From Euphorbia lathyris (Eukaryota > Streptophyta > Magnoliopsida > Malpighiales > Euphorbiaceae), in NCBI RefSeq assembly GCF_963576675.1, contig NC_088910.1:23624531-23688530 (forward strand): a stretch of DNA of 64,000 bases, written 5' to 3'. The position numbers and the translations under genes are program-made. The notes beneath the pieces are model-generated. The model worked only from the letters and a program-made list of their open reading frames with translations. It was not told where the DNA came from and did not search any database. This document shows, in pieces, positions 10,762 through 21,237 of the stretch; positions within the stretch are counted from its first letter, which is position 1, and the number at the start of each line of letters is the position of its first letter.

Positions 10762-11018
10762 GGTGCAAAGTTAGTGTAACTTTAGCAAAAAACGGTGTTT
10801 GTGAAGAAAAATCAGAGTTCTGACAAAGATGAAAAGAATTGGAACAGAACCTGAATCCTCTAAGATTACTTTATCAGAGTTTAGGATGAAAAGAGGTATT
10901 GTTTTAATTATGAAAAGGTATAATTTGTACCTTTCTGGAATGAAGAAACTTAATGTTTCAATTTCCAAGAGGTTCGTCGAAAGGGTGAGAGTGTTTCAGG
11001 CCTGATAGTGCAGGAAAT

Positions 11019-11215
11019 ACGCGTGTCGCGACCGCGAATGGCAAAGCCGCGGTCGCGACACGCTGATTTCCTTGCGGAAATCAGGCATCAAAGCCACCTC
11101 CTGATTCACGGTAGAGAATTTAAATATTCTCGGTATGACCAGAGAAATCCGAATCAACATAGACAATTCTAAAACAGAGTATTCTCTGCAGGGAATTTCC
11201 AATTCTCGGCAGAGA
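11019..11215. repeat. GC-palindrome plus AATTCTCGG module upstream of ORF B
   Basis: ACGCGTGTCGCGACCGCG and CCGCGGTCGCGACACGC form an almost perfect 17-bp stem around a short spacer (11024-11067), the best preserved of the copies. CGGTAGAGAATT / AATATTCTCGGTA follows at 11109-11138 and AATTCTCGGCAGAGAATT at 11200-11217. Confidence 0.8.
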
Positions 11216-11407
11216 ATTGCCTTAAACTACAAAATCATCCTAATTTCTTAAAAATTAAATCTAAAATCATGAAATAAAAATATTTACGTTACTAAATCAT
11301 AACATAAAGTAATCTAATCATAAAAATGGCATTTTGAAATAAAATAAAAAAAAATAAACAAAAACATAAGAAAAACAAAATAAACTGTGCAAGAAAAACT
11401 GAGTAAT

Positions 11408-13735
11408 TTATACGTCAGATAATCTCGTTACGAACGGAATTTCAATTTGTGAAATATTTTCGTAATAGATTTTACATCGATTACGATTAACTTTGAATCG
11501 AACTCCGTTAGGACCTTCTAGTTCCAAAGAACCATAATCGAATGTTTTGACGACTAAATATGGTCCTAACCATCTGGACTTAAGTTTTCCTGGAAATAAA
11601 CGAAGTCGTGAATTAAATAACAGCACTTTATCCCCAACATTAAAGTGTTTAACTCTAATTTTGGCATCGTGCCATTTTTTCACTTTTTCTTTATAAATCT
11701 TTGCATTTTCGTAAGATAGATGACGCAACTCATCTAACTCATTTAGATTGAGCAAACGTTTCTTACCTGCTTGATGTAAGTCAAAGTTAAGTTCTCTAAT
11801 AGCCCAATAGGCTTTATGTTCTAATTTGACTGGCAAATGACATGCCTTACCATACACTAAACGGTACGGAGTCATTCCTATTGGTGTTTTAAACGTAGTA
11901 CGGTATGCCCATAACGCATTATTAAGTTTAGAAGACCAATCTTTTCTAGAAGATGAGACCGTTTTCTCGAGAATCCATTTGAGTTCTCTGTTTGATATCT
12001 CTGCCTGACCATTTGACTGAGGATGGTACGGCGTTGATACGCGGTGGCGTACTCCATATTTTTTCATAAGCGTTTCAAAACTCTTGTTTATAAAATGAGC
12101 ACCACCATCACTAACGATAACTCTTGGGCAACCAAATCTACAAAATATATCGTCAAGAAAATTAACGACAACCTTAGAATCACTCGTCGGGGTTGCAATT
12201 GCTTCAACCCACTTTGAAACATAATCAACGGCAACTAATATGTAAGTTTTACCATTGGAAGGGGGAAAAGGTCCCATGAAATCTATTCCCCACATATCGA
12301 AGACTTTAACTTTTAATACGGTTGTGAGGTGCATCTCATCTTTCCTTCATAGATTTCCTATTCTTTGGCACTTATCACAACGAGTAATAAATGAACGGAC
12401 ATCTTTAAACATCGTAGGCCAAAAGAAACCACTTTCAAATATTCTAGCTGCTGTCTTATTAACTCCATTATGTCCTCCATAAGAGCTAGAATGACATTCT
12501 GACATTATGGATTCAAATTCATTTTCACCAACGCATCTCCTAATTATCCCGTCACCACAAGTCTTGAACAAAAAGGGATCTTCCCAAAAGTATTGTTTAA
12601 TATCGAAGAAAAATTTCTTCCTTTGGTGGGAATTTAATCCTTCCGGAACAATATTGGCTGCGAGGTAATTAGCAATATCTGCATACCAAGGTGATATAAA
12701 ACTTTTCATTTGATAGAGATGTTCATCAGGGAAATCATCTCGTATACCGATAGTTTCACCTATAGGACCATTTTCATCTTCAAGTCTCGATAGATGATCG
12801 GCGACAATGTTTTCAACTCCCTTTTTGTCTTTAATTTCTATATCAAATTCTTGCAACAATAAAACCCATCTAATTAGACGTGGTTTTGCATCCTTTTTAG
12901 CAAATAAATATCTTAATGCTGCATGATCAGTATAAATAATAACTTTCGAACCTAACAAGTATGACCTAAACTTGTCACATGCAAAAACTACGGCTAACAT
13001 TTCTTTTTCTGTTGTGGTGTAGTTTAATTGTGCACCAGACAGTGTGTGACTTGCATAATAAATGACATGAAGTTTCTTATCCTTCCTTTGACCTAAAACA
13101 CATCCGACAGCTAAATCACTTGCATCACACATGATTTCAAAGGGTAAATCCCAATCGGGTTTAGCAATAATAGGTGCACTGACTAAAGCAGTTTTCAATG
13201 TTTCGAAAGCTTTAACGCATTCTTCATTAAAATCAAAGGTTGAATCTTTCATGAGTAAATTAGTAAGTGGTTTGGAAATTACAGAAAAATTCTTAATAAA
13301 TCTTCTGTAAAAACCAGCATGTCCTAAGAATGATCTTACTCCCTTTACAGTAGTTGGAGGGGGTAATTTCTCTATTACTGAGGTTTTTGCTCTATCTACT
13401 TCTAATCCTTTTTCAGAGATTTTGTGACCTAAAACAATTCCTTCGTCAACCATGAAATGACATTTTTCCCAGTTTAATACCAAATTTGTTTCTTCACACC
13501 TAGACAGAACTTTATCCAAGTTTTCTAGGCATGAATCAAAAGAATCTCCATAAACTGAAAAATCGTCCATAAAAACTTCCATGATATCTTCAATGAAATC
13601 ATTAAAAATCGCAGTCATACAATGTTGAAATGTTGCAGGTGCGTTACATAGACCAAAAGGCATTCTTCTATATGCAAATGTTCCGTAAGGACATGTGAAA
13701 GTTGTTTTATCTTGGTCATCCGGGTAAATGTATAT
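11408..13735 (-). pseudogene. Athila pol, RT C-terminal part, RNase H and integrase
   Basis: A single frame with a nonsense codon after the integrase zinc finger (near 12346) and a TAA at its upstream edge (13736). In order: RT active site FMDDFSVYG (about 13570), RNase H with CDASDLAVG (about 13120) and TDHAAL, the integrase HHCC finger ending RCDKCQRIG (about 12370), the integrase core ([36 protein letters not shown]) and a C-terminal domain ending near LSDV. It would have reverse transcribed the element RNA and inserted the cDNA. The nonsense codons make it inactive without suppression. Confidence 0.92.
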
Positions 13736-15011
13736 TTAAAAGAATCCGGAGTAACCATCAAGAAAACAGTAGAAAGCATGACCAGCTATCCTTTCGATCA
13801 TTTGATCAATGAAAGGAAGAGGAAAATGATCTTTCCTAGTTGCTTTATTTAAATTTCTATAATCTATACAAACCCTCCAACCAGTGGTGGTTCGCGTAGG
13901 TATTAATTCACCTTCTTCATTCCTTACAACTGTTATGCCTCCCTTTTTAGGTACACAATGGATTGGACTAACCCATTCACTATCCGAGATAGGGTAGATG
14001 ATTCCATTGTCTAGAAGTTTAGTAATCTCATTTTTTACTACTTCTTTCATGTTCGGATTTAGGCGTCTTTGCCTATCCGCTTTAGGTGGCTTATCTTCTT
14101 CTAAGTGAATTCTATGCATTACAATACTTGGATTAGTACCTTTTAAGTCTGAAATTTGCCAACCCATACTTCCTATCCTATTTCTAACAACTTCTTTCAA
14201 TTTCTCTTCTTGAACTTGTGTCAACTTGTTAGAGATAATTATAGGTAGAGAATCGCCTTCGCCTAAGAAAGCGTACCTCAAATGACCTGGTAATTCCTTA
14301 AGTTCTAATTTAGGTGGAACTATAATCGAAGGCGGAACTGGTCCATCTTCTCGAATCAAAGGTTCTGGGTCCTTATCTTCTAGTTCATCACTCATTATAG
14401 GTTCTATTATTTCTTCTTTCTGAACAATGTCATTTACACATTCTTCAATTAAATCAAGTTTCATACAAGCGAAATCCTCCATAGGATATTTCATCGCTTG
14501 ATTCATGTCAAACTCAATCTTATCATCTCCTATTCGTAAAACTACTTTCCCTTCCGACACATCAACTAGAGCACGTCCCGTGTTCATGAACGGTCTACCA
14601 AAGATTAGCAGACAATTTACATCATAAGCAAAATCTAAAATAACGAAATCAGTAGGAAAAATAAATGTCAACTTTAACTAAAACATCCTCAATTATACCG
14701 TATGGTCTTTTAGTGGTTTGATCCGCTAATTGTAAAACCATATTGGTACGTTTGATGTCTTCTTCTAAACCTAACTTATTAAATATAGATAATGGCATCA
14801 AGTTAATGCTTGCTCCTAAATCACAAAGACAACTAGGGAATTCTATATCTCCCAATTTACATGGAATGGTAAAACATCCGGGATCTTTGAGTTTTGTGGG
14901 CAAATTGCTTGACACAATCGAACTGCAATCTTCAGTTAGTGAAATGGATGAAATTCCTTCCCAACTGATTTTCTTTGAAATTAAATCTTTGAGGAATTTG
15001 CGTAATCGCAT
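13736..15011 (-). pseudogene. Athila pol, protease and N-terminal RT
   Basis: The retroviral-type aspartic protease is recognised by CDLGASINLMP (about 14810), the DLGAS form typical of Athila. RT motifs follow: WVSPIHCVPKKGG, CIDYRNLNKATRKDHFPLP and FCFLDGYSGF-like sequence at the 13736 end. The frame shifts by one base in a T-run near 14660, and again near 15000 where it should connect to gag. The last codon before the RT catalytic half is TAA, probably from CAA. Confidence 0.9.
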
Positions 15012-15496
15012 CCATAAACGTTAAATTAATATGCAAATTCTTAAGTTTGTCTAAAAATGTTAAAAGTTGTTTATCATAGTCCTTGTTGCGGACTTTGTGT
15101 GGAAAATGTGGTTTAGGTACAAAAGTTTTTGTACTAGAGTCAATCGGTGCATCTTTTTGATTTAACGTATCTTCTTTGGGCTTTGGTAAATCAATTCCAG
15201 GTAAAGTTGAATTTCCGGGCATTTCCGGACCTAAGTAATTTTTCCCTGAACGAAGAGTGATAGCCTTAACATGCTCTTTTGGATTTTCTTCCGTATGGCT
15301 TGGAAGACTTCCCTCTTTGCGGGATGGAATCGATTTAGCGAGTTGTCCAATTTGAATCTCCAAATTATGGATGCTAGATGATTGGTTTTTAATAAGCTGA
15401 TCGAATTTATTCTCGATCCGTTTAAAACCATCGTCGTGATTACTTATTTTTCCGCTCATCGCATCAATGAATTTGTCGATTTTAGAAGATAAGGTG
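14932..15496 (-). pseudogene. Athila gag, C-terminal part (beyond nested solo LTR)
   Basis: The frame begins right at the nested insertion (STLSSKIDKFIDAMSG) and continues through a Lys/Pro-rich linker with AITLRSGKNY, a motif common in Athila gag, to about 14932. Skipping the nested element and one copy of its target duplication joins it in frame to the upstream gag portion at 17325. Confidence 0.85.
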
Positions 15497-15501
15497 CTAA
15501 T
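15497..15501. repeat. target-site duplication CTAAT, left copy
   Basis: CTAAT at 15497-15501 and 17320-17324 flanks a segment starting TGATAGGGG and ending CCCCATCA. Confidence 0.92.
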
Positions 15502-15734
15502 TGATAGGGGTATTTTACCCCTATCTTTTAGCGTGATTTACGGGATGATTTCGGGTAAAATAAATAAGTTTAATTGCAAAAATAAAGTGTTTTTGATAAA
15601 TAAAGAAATAAAAATAAATCTCGTACTTTTAGTTTATTTTCCTCGTTTTTGATTAGTTTAGGAAATAAAAACGTCAAGCTAACTCGGCTCTCAAGATTTG
15701 TATTTCAGGTACGAGAAAGGAGCAAAAATCCACT

Positions 15735-16215
15735 CAATACGCGGGGCGTATTATCCTGTACGCGGGGCATGAAACGTAGTGCCAGAAATAATTGCCTTAT
15801 CCGCAGGCACCATGTGGAACTGACTCAGCATACGCGGGGCGTATGACACACTACGCGGGGCGTATGACACATGTCGGCAATCATTGGCCTAATCCTGAAA
15901 GTCAGACTGCATTGTCTCCCAGAGTCAACTATACCTACGCGGGGCGTACCACTATATACGTGGGGCGTAAAAGGCAGTTCTTCAACATAAAAAGATCAGA
16001 GACTCCTTTACGCGGGGGCGTACTTCAGCTACGCACGGCGTAAAGGCACCAATTCAGGCAATAAAATTCCAGAGACTCAAACACGCGGGGCGTATAATCC
16101 TCTATGCAGGGCGTACTTGAGTCAACAAGACAACGAATTGGTCCACATGCAGAAGATTTCTGACGGAATGGGCATTTACGCGGGGCGTAGACCAAAACAC
16201 GCGGGGCGTATCATG
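15735..16215. repeat. array of about twelve TACGC-GGG-GCGTA motifs
   Basis: Copies lie near 15738, 15757, 15828, 15850, 15934, 15956, 16009, 16029, 16080, 16100, 16175 and 16197. Most are exact or differ by one or two bases. The unit has perfect dyad symmetry (TACGC / GCGTA around GGG). Copies come in pairs about 20-25 bases apart, one pair per about 70-110 bases, just upstream of the TATA box. This suggests protein binding sites in U3. Confidence 0.85.
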
Positions 16216-16288
16216 GGATTTCTGCACCAAATAATATTGTTCCATACTTGTGCCTAGTGAAATTACAAACCTGCCCCTGCTTGATGTC

Positions 16289-16298
16289 TATAAATAAG
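16289..16298 (+). promoter_or_regulatory. TATA box of the solo LTR
   Basis: TATAAATAAG follows the motif array by about 75 bases. It defines the likely U3/R border some 30 bases downstream. Confidence 0.7.
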
Positions 16299-17324
16299 AA
16301 GCTCTTGAACTTCATTTGACACCAATTACATACTAGAGAGAGCTATACTATACTCTTTTCCTTCCTTGTAATTTAGATTCAGATTTTGTAGTTAAACTCT
16401 CCCCCTCGAGAGCTTGTTCGGTTGTTCCGGCGTTCCATCGAAGTTCCGCTCCATCATTCGTCACCAAGCTCGAGAGTTCCACCTCCACGACCTAGGAGAC
16501 GGCTTTGAGTCCGGTTAGCTAGTTCCAAGGGCGGATTCTCCCTTTTTACTTGCTAATTAGCTTGTACTCTTCCTATGTACTAGGCTTGGTTGTATTTCAT
16601 CTAAACACTTTCCATATTTATAATTTATAGTTTATAATCTCTGTTTCCCTTTACGTGTTAATGTTTATTGCTTGTTTTGATATTGATAATTGATTATTGT
16701 GTAGGAGCACGCGATTACCGCCACCATCCGGGCTATCTTTAGGGGTTATATAGGTGTTGCCCTACCGGAAGTGACAAACCGGAAACCGTAGGAATTGACA
16801 AGCCACGGAGCTTACGGGCCCTAATTTCTAATCCCGAGCATTAGACACGCCTTGACTAGGAACCACGTAGTCTAAGTACTTCACGGGTCGGTCACACTAC
16901 ACATAGTCGTCATTGCAAGAGTAAATCATTAACCGTATATATTTAGAATCATTGTTTATCGTATTTATATTTTATCACCATTCATATCACTTCGTAGAGT
17001 TTTTGTGCCGTAAATATGTCTCACCCATAGTTAGGAGTAGTTTGTAGTTGTGTCTCACACCAACCTCAAAGTATTCACCGCTTAGATAACGTATAAAACC
17101 GAGTCGTTTAATACTTGCAGTTATAAATCCCGTGGATTCGATACCCGGTCTTAACCGGATTATTACTTGATACGACGGGGTACACTTGCCCCTAAGTAGT
17201 TGTAGCGTCTAATAAAGATAGAGCATTTATAAAGATCACATCCATAGTCATAGCACATTCACCGCAATACACATTTAGTCGTCGTAAGAAACTCTACCAC
17301 TAGGCCCTACGCCCCATCACTAAT

Positions 17325-18490
17325 CGTATCTCTTGATTGATTTTGATAATTAGTAGTACGATTTTGATTGGCATTAACATTATTATTGTTATTATCTCTC
17401 TAGTTAAAGTTAGGATGATTTCTCCATCCAGGATTATATGTATTGGAATAAGGATTATTAGTTTGGTTTTGCCCTTGGACAAAATTTACCTGTTCAATTT
17501 CACTCATACCTTCGTAATCCACATCCGTTCGGATTGGTTGACCATTAGGATCACACGGTGCCATAAACCTATCAATTTTGTGTGACAAGGCAGAAAATTG
17601 GGCTTGCAACATCGCTACTGGATCAAGATTCACTATACCTTTAACTGATGATGTTGTTGAGGATGATGGTTTCGCTGATGGTAGGTGTCCACGTTCCGCG
17701 GGCCACATACTGCTGTTGATTGCCATTTCCTCCAAAAGTTCTCTTGCTTGGGCAGATGTTTTCTTCATGAATAACCCTCCAGACATAGCGTCCAATGAAC
17801 CTCTAACTGTAGGATTTAGTCCATTATAAAATGTTTGCATTAAAAGTTCAGCGGGCAATTGGTGGTGTGGGCATAAACGTTGAAGTTCTTTAAAACGTTC
17901 CCAAGCCTCATAAAGAGTTTCATTATCATTTTGAGAAAAAGATGTTAACTCTTTAATGACACTCTTGCGGTTTTTGCTAAAGGGAAAAATTTTGATAAAA
18001 ATGCTTGGGCTAATTGCTCCCAAGTCTCAATTGAAGCGGTTGGCATAGAAGTTAACCATTCTTTGGCTCGATCCTTCAAAGTAAAAGGAAAAAGGCGAAG
18101 ATTGATCACTTCCGCAGTCACATTTGGTATTTTAAAAGTGTCAAAAATTTCTAAGAAATTTGTCAAATGGGTATTAGGATTTTCGTTAGGTAACCCGTAA
18201 AACGTTACATTATTTTGCAACATGTTAAGCAACGCACACTTAATTTCAAATTGATTTTCATTGATTTGGGGTCTAACTATACTGTTTGTTACACCGGCCA
18301 CTCCTGGCCTAGCGTAATCCATAAGTGTGGCCATTACTTCTGGCTCGGTAATTTTAGTTTTTATTGGGGTTTGGTTTTTCTTTTTCTTTTCTCTCTTGTT
18401 CTTTTTAAGAGTTCTTTCAATTTCTGGGTCAATAGGATCTGGTGACGTGCCCGAACTTCGAGAACTGCGCATGAACTTGAAATTTCGCAC
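17325..18490 (-). pseudogene. Athila gag, N-terminal and capsid part
   Basis: From ATG at 18490 the frame reads a basic leader (KKNKREKKKKNQ), then a retrotransposon capsid region: NTHLTNFLEIFDTFK, LFPFTLKDRAKEWLTSMP, WEQLAQAFLSKFFP. A one-base frameshift at about 17960-18000 breaks it. The other frame continues (ETLYEAWERFKELQRLCPHH, YNGLNPTVRGSLDAMSGG) to a TAG at about 17400 that probably replaced a tryptophan codon, then Asn/Gln-rich sequence up to the solo LTR. Gag would form the particle that packages element RNA. Confidence 0.88.
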
Positions 18491-18641
18491 GAACCGAAAC
18501 TACCTACAAAACAGAACTTGAAAAATAAATAAGTTAGTAATTAAAAATAAATAAAAATATAAAAGTTTGAATAAGTATGAATAAACCTAGATTCGTAATA
18601 AAACACGAAAAATTTAAAATTTTGTCAAAAATTTTGGCGTT

Positions 18642-18659
18642 TCCCCGGCAACGGCGCCA
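18642..18659 (-). other. primer-binding site for tRNA-Asp
   Basis: The plus strand reads TCCCCGGCAACGGCGCCA, identical to the CCA end of plant tRNA-Asp. The minus-strand template is therefore its complement, six bases inside the 5' LTR. This primer choice is known for Athila elements. Confidence 0.92.
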
Positions 18660-18665
18660 AAAACT

Positions 18666-20203
18666 TGTTGAGCGATTTCCGCAAGTGCACGGTATACGCT
18701 TGTAGTAATAAAAGATATCGATCCCACGGGGAACGCTTTTTTAAACAAAACTTATTTATAATCGATTAAATTTACTTTTAGGTTTATAATATGGAAAAAT
18801 CGTTTAATCGGTTTTGGTTTTGAAATTGCTAGAATGAGAATTAGATTAGAATATGAAGATGTTAGAAAATATCTGATTTAAGATTGAATTTGCAAAACAG
18901 GAACGTTTTAGTACTTTAGAAAAGTAAACAGGTATATTTGTTTGCATTAAGCAAAGAAACAACTTTAAACTTTGTACGAATTATAAAGATGAAATAAATG
19001 ACGGAACCTCTAATTAATTGGCTTTGAACGCGATAAAACCCTTTCGGGATAGTTGCCCTTAATCAAATTAAAACTCTTTCGAGATGATAATTTGCCTAAG
19101 TGTTCAACAAAGTTTCCTTGTAAAGATTTTGGATTAAATACGTTTTAATGAAAACACCAGCATCAATCCACTTCGGCTCATTTACCAAAGTGCTGCATAA
19201 AAATCTATCGAATAGAATGAACTTTATTAGATGAAATATAAATTGATACAAGTTTACAGAGAACATGGAGCATTGAATTCTTCGACGGCGTGCAAGTGAA
19301 CGGGTTGTCAATCCTTTCCTTGGGTTTCGTTCGAGTTTGTCAGGCTCAGGGGCGAATCCTCTACTCAATCTTCTCGTTGAATCTTCGTAATAGAGACTAG
19401 GTCGGTCTACTACCAAAATGAAAACTAAACTGGAACAATGTCTAAACGCTACTGAATTTGTTATTAATTTGTAAACAATGTGTGTACATCATATTGCTTT
19501 TTACAGAATCTAAATCTAACTTCTGAATCACTTGATTCGGAATTTCTGCATAAATTCTACACTAATCTCTTTCTTCTACACATATATCATTATATGTCAT
19601 TATTCTCTCTTCAACTCTCCATCAACTATTTATTTATAGATGTTGAAGAGTCTTGATCGAAGTGTCGTGTCCGTTGCGAAAAGACGTATCCGTTGTGGAG
19701 AGTCGTATACCTTGTGAAGGGACGTATACCTTGTGAAGGGACGTTCTTATCCACACGAACGATCGCGTTCCGTCGAAAACGAAAGTGTGTAACTAGGCTT
19801 CTAAATCTCCTACTCGTACCGAGATTTATCAAATTCACTACCGAGAATGGGGGAGCATCAATTGTACTTCGGACGAAGGGGAAAAGTGACTGGCGACACG
19901 TGTTGCGATCGTGAAAAGGGGAAGCCGCGGTCGCGGTACGGAGCTTTTTTCGTTTTTCAGCTCTCGTTCGTGTCCTCGACTTGGCGTTATTAATTTTCGT
20001 CGTCTTCGACTCCTTTTGTAGGGCTTTTCTTTTATTTTTGAGCTCTATTTACTCCTATTTGGATTTTACCAAATATTTATGTACCTTGCATGAAAGAAAC
20101 ATATTCGAGAGTAAAAGCATTCTAAATAGGTATAAATAGCATAAATTCGTAGCAATATTGATGTAATTATTGATGATATTTTAGGTATATTTTGGGCTTA
20201 ACA
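18666..20203 (-). repeat. Athila 5' LTR (1538 bp)
   Basis: It matches 4567-6123. In minus orientation TATAAATAA lies at 19638-19630. It has two copies of the 19-bp unit (19702-19739). Substitutions against the partner LTR include three in the GC palindrome (about 19893-19910). Confidence 0.95.
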
Positions 20204-20208
20204 CAATA
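20204..20208. repeat. target-site duplication CAATA, right copy
   Basis: Pairs with 4562-4566. Removing the element and one copy rejoins the FAR1-like frame without a gap. Confidence 0.95.
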
Positions 20209-21237
20209 CACGCCAAAAGCTTTAAGAAAGTTTCAAGAGGACTTGAATAAAGAATCTGCTTATTTGATGAATGAGGCAGTGGAATATAATGGCAATGAAC
20301 ACATTTATCAGCTTTCTAGATGGAGAGGTGAAGGCCGTATAAGGGCGGTTATATATGATTCCATTTTGCAAATAATAAAGTGTTCTTGTATGCATTTTGA
20401 ATCATGGGGATTCCCTTGTCGCCACTCTATTTGCGTTATGAAGTTAGAGCAATTGGATTGCATTCCGGATTCTTGCTTCCTTAAAAGATGGACTAAAAAT
20501 GCAAAAAATGACTTCTTAGATACAACTGCTAAGGATGTTATTTCTGATGATGTATTGTCTTTGATTCGATATGGTGCTTTGACTTCTACTTCTAAGAGAT
20601 TGTGCAAACTTGCCTCCAAATCCACTACAAGCTACAAAGAACTTACAAGTGATATGAGAAAATGGGTTAGATGTTTGGAAGAAGAAAACCATTTGCATAT
20701 GCCTAGTGGAGAGTTTGAAGGAATCCATGATCCAAAACGTGTAAGAACAAAATGTATGCGTTCTAATCAAACTTCTAAAAGTGCCCAAGCAAGAAAGTGT
20801 GAAAATTGCAGAACACCAGGGCATACTAGAACAACATGTCCCTTACGAATCGGGGGTGATCATACTATGGTTGCAAGTAATGATGAAAGTGATCATAATG
20901 AGGCTGTTTCAACGGATGGATATACCCAAAGAGAAGTATTAATAACACATTCAACTCAGGTATTATTTAATATTGTTGCTATTTTACATTTATTAATTTT
21001 TTTTATTATTTTTGTCTTATGTAATCCTTCTTTTTAATTTGAAGGATGCAAGGATGATTTCATCTCAAAATATGATGTCCACTTATGGGAGTACGGAGTT
21101 TCAATTTAAGGTTAGAATTTTTGTATTTGATCATAATTTGATATGATTAATAAGTAGTATATATAAAAGGAGAAACTTTTTTTTGGCAGGAGGTTGAGTC
21201 ACGATTTTATATTGGAGAGACGAGCAAAAGAAGTTGA
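20209..21237 (+). pseudogene. FAR1-related protein pseudogene, 3' part (SWIM and zinc knuckle)
   Basis: The frame resumes (TPKALRKFQEDL) in phase with 4566. It carries the SWIM zinc finger (CSCMHFESWGFPCRH, about 20390-20425) and a CCHC knuckle (CENCRTPGHTRTTC, about 20797-20838), as in FRS5-like proteins. Two small 3' exons follow: donor after 20959, exon 21045-21110, donor 21111, acceptor 21188-21189, and a last exon 21190-21237 ending TGA. Exon phases agree, which supports a host-type gene structure. This half has no internal stop and looks better kept than the 5' half, but without it the locus cannot make a full protein. Confidence 0.87.

Larger units (their letters stand above)
15502..17319 (+). 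mobile_element. solo LTR of a gypsy-type retrotransposon nested in Athila gag
   Basis: This 1818-bp segment has TG...CA ends with inverted termini (TGATAGGGG / CCCCATCA) and a 5-bp duplication. It holds no coding region. A TATA box (TATAAATAAG, 16289-16298) sets plus orientation. A U3 region with a GC-rich motif array (15735-16215) lies upstream, and about 1 kb of R/U5-like sequence ends with a stretch resembling other gypsy LTR ends (GATACCCGGTCTTAACCGG). No internal domain or second LTR is present, so a solo LTR left by LTR-LTR recombination is the simplest reading; a small non-autonomous element is the alternative. Confidence 0.85.
4567..20203 (-). mobile_element. Athila-type Ty3/gypsy retrotransposon (complete but defective, with nested solo LTR)
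   Basis: The element is 15,637 bp and lies in minus orientation. It is bounded by direct LTRs starting TGTTGAG and ending CTTAACA and flanked by CAATA duplications. In element order it has: 5' LTR (18666-20203), a primer site matching the 3' end of tRNA-Asp, gag, protease, RT, RNase H and integrase (down to 11408), two accessory ORFs (10761-9843 and 8791-7571), and a 3' LTR (4567-6123). The Athila assignment rests on the domain order, the FMDDFSVYG reverse-transcriptase motif, the DLGAS protease motif, the tRNA-Asp primer and the accessory ORFs. It is non-functional: gag is interrupted by a solo LTR, gag-pol has frameshifts and nonsense codons. By eye the two LTRs differ at roughly two dozen bases plus a 19-bp repeat unit, about 1.5 percent. 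Confidence 0.95.

Noticed and set aside
15735..16215. CRISPR-like array of TACGCGGGGCGTA repeats
   Set aside because: Units are 13 bases, paired and unevenly spaced, and lie in the U3 region of a plant LTR with TATA box and target duplication. The sequence is eukaryotic.
17337..17585. plus-strand Ile-rich frame and its neighbours 17578-17829 and 18215-18521
   Set aside because: Antisense shadows of the Athila gag frame.
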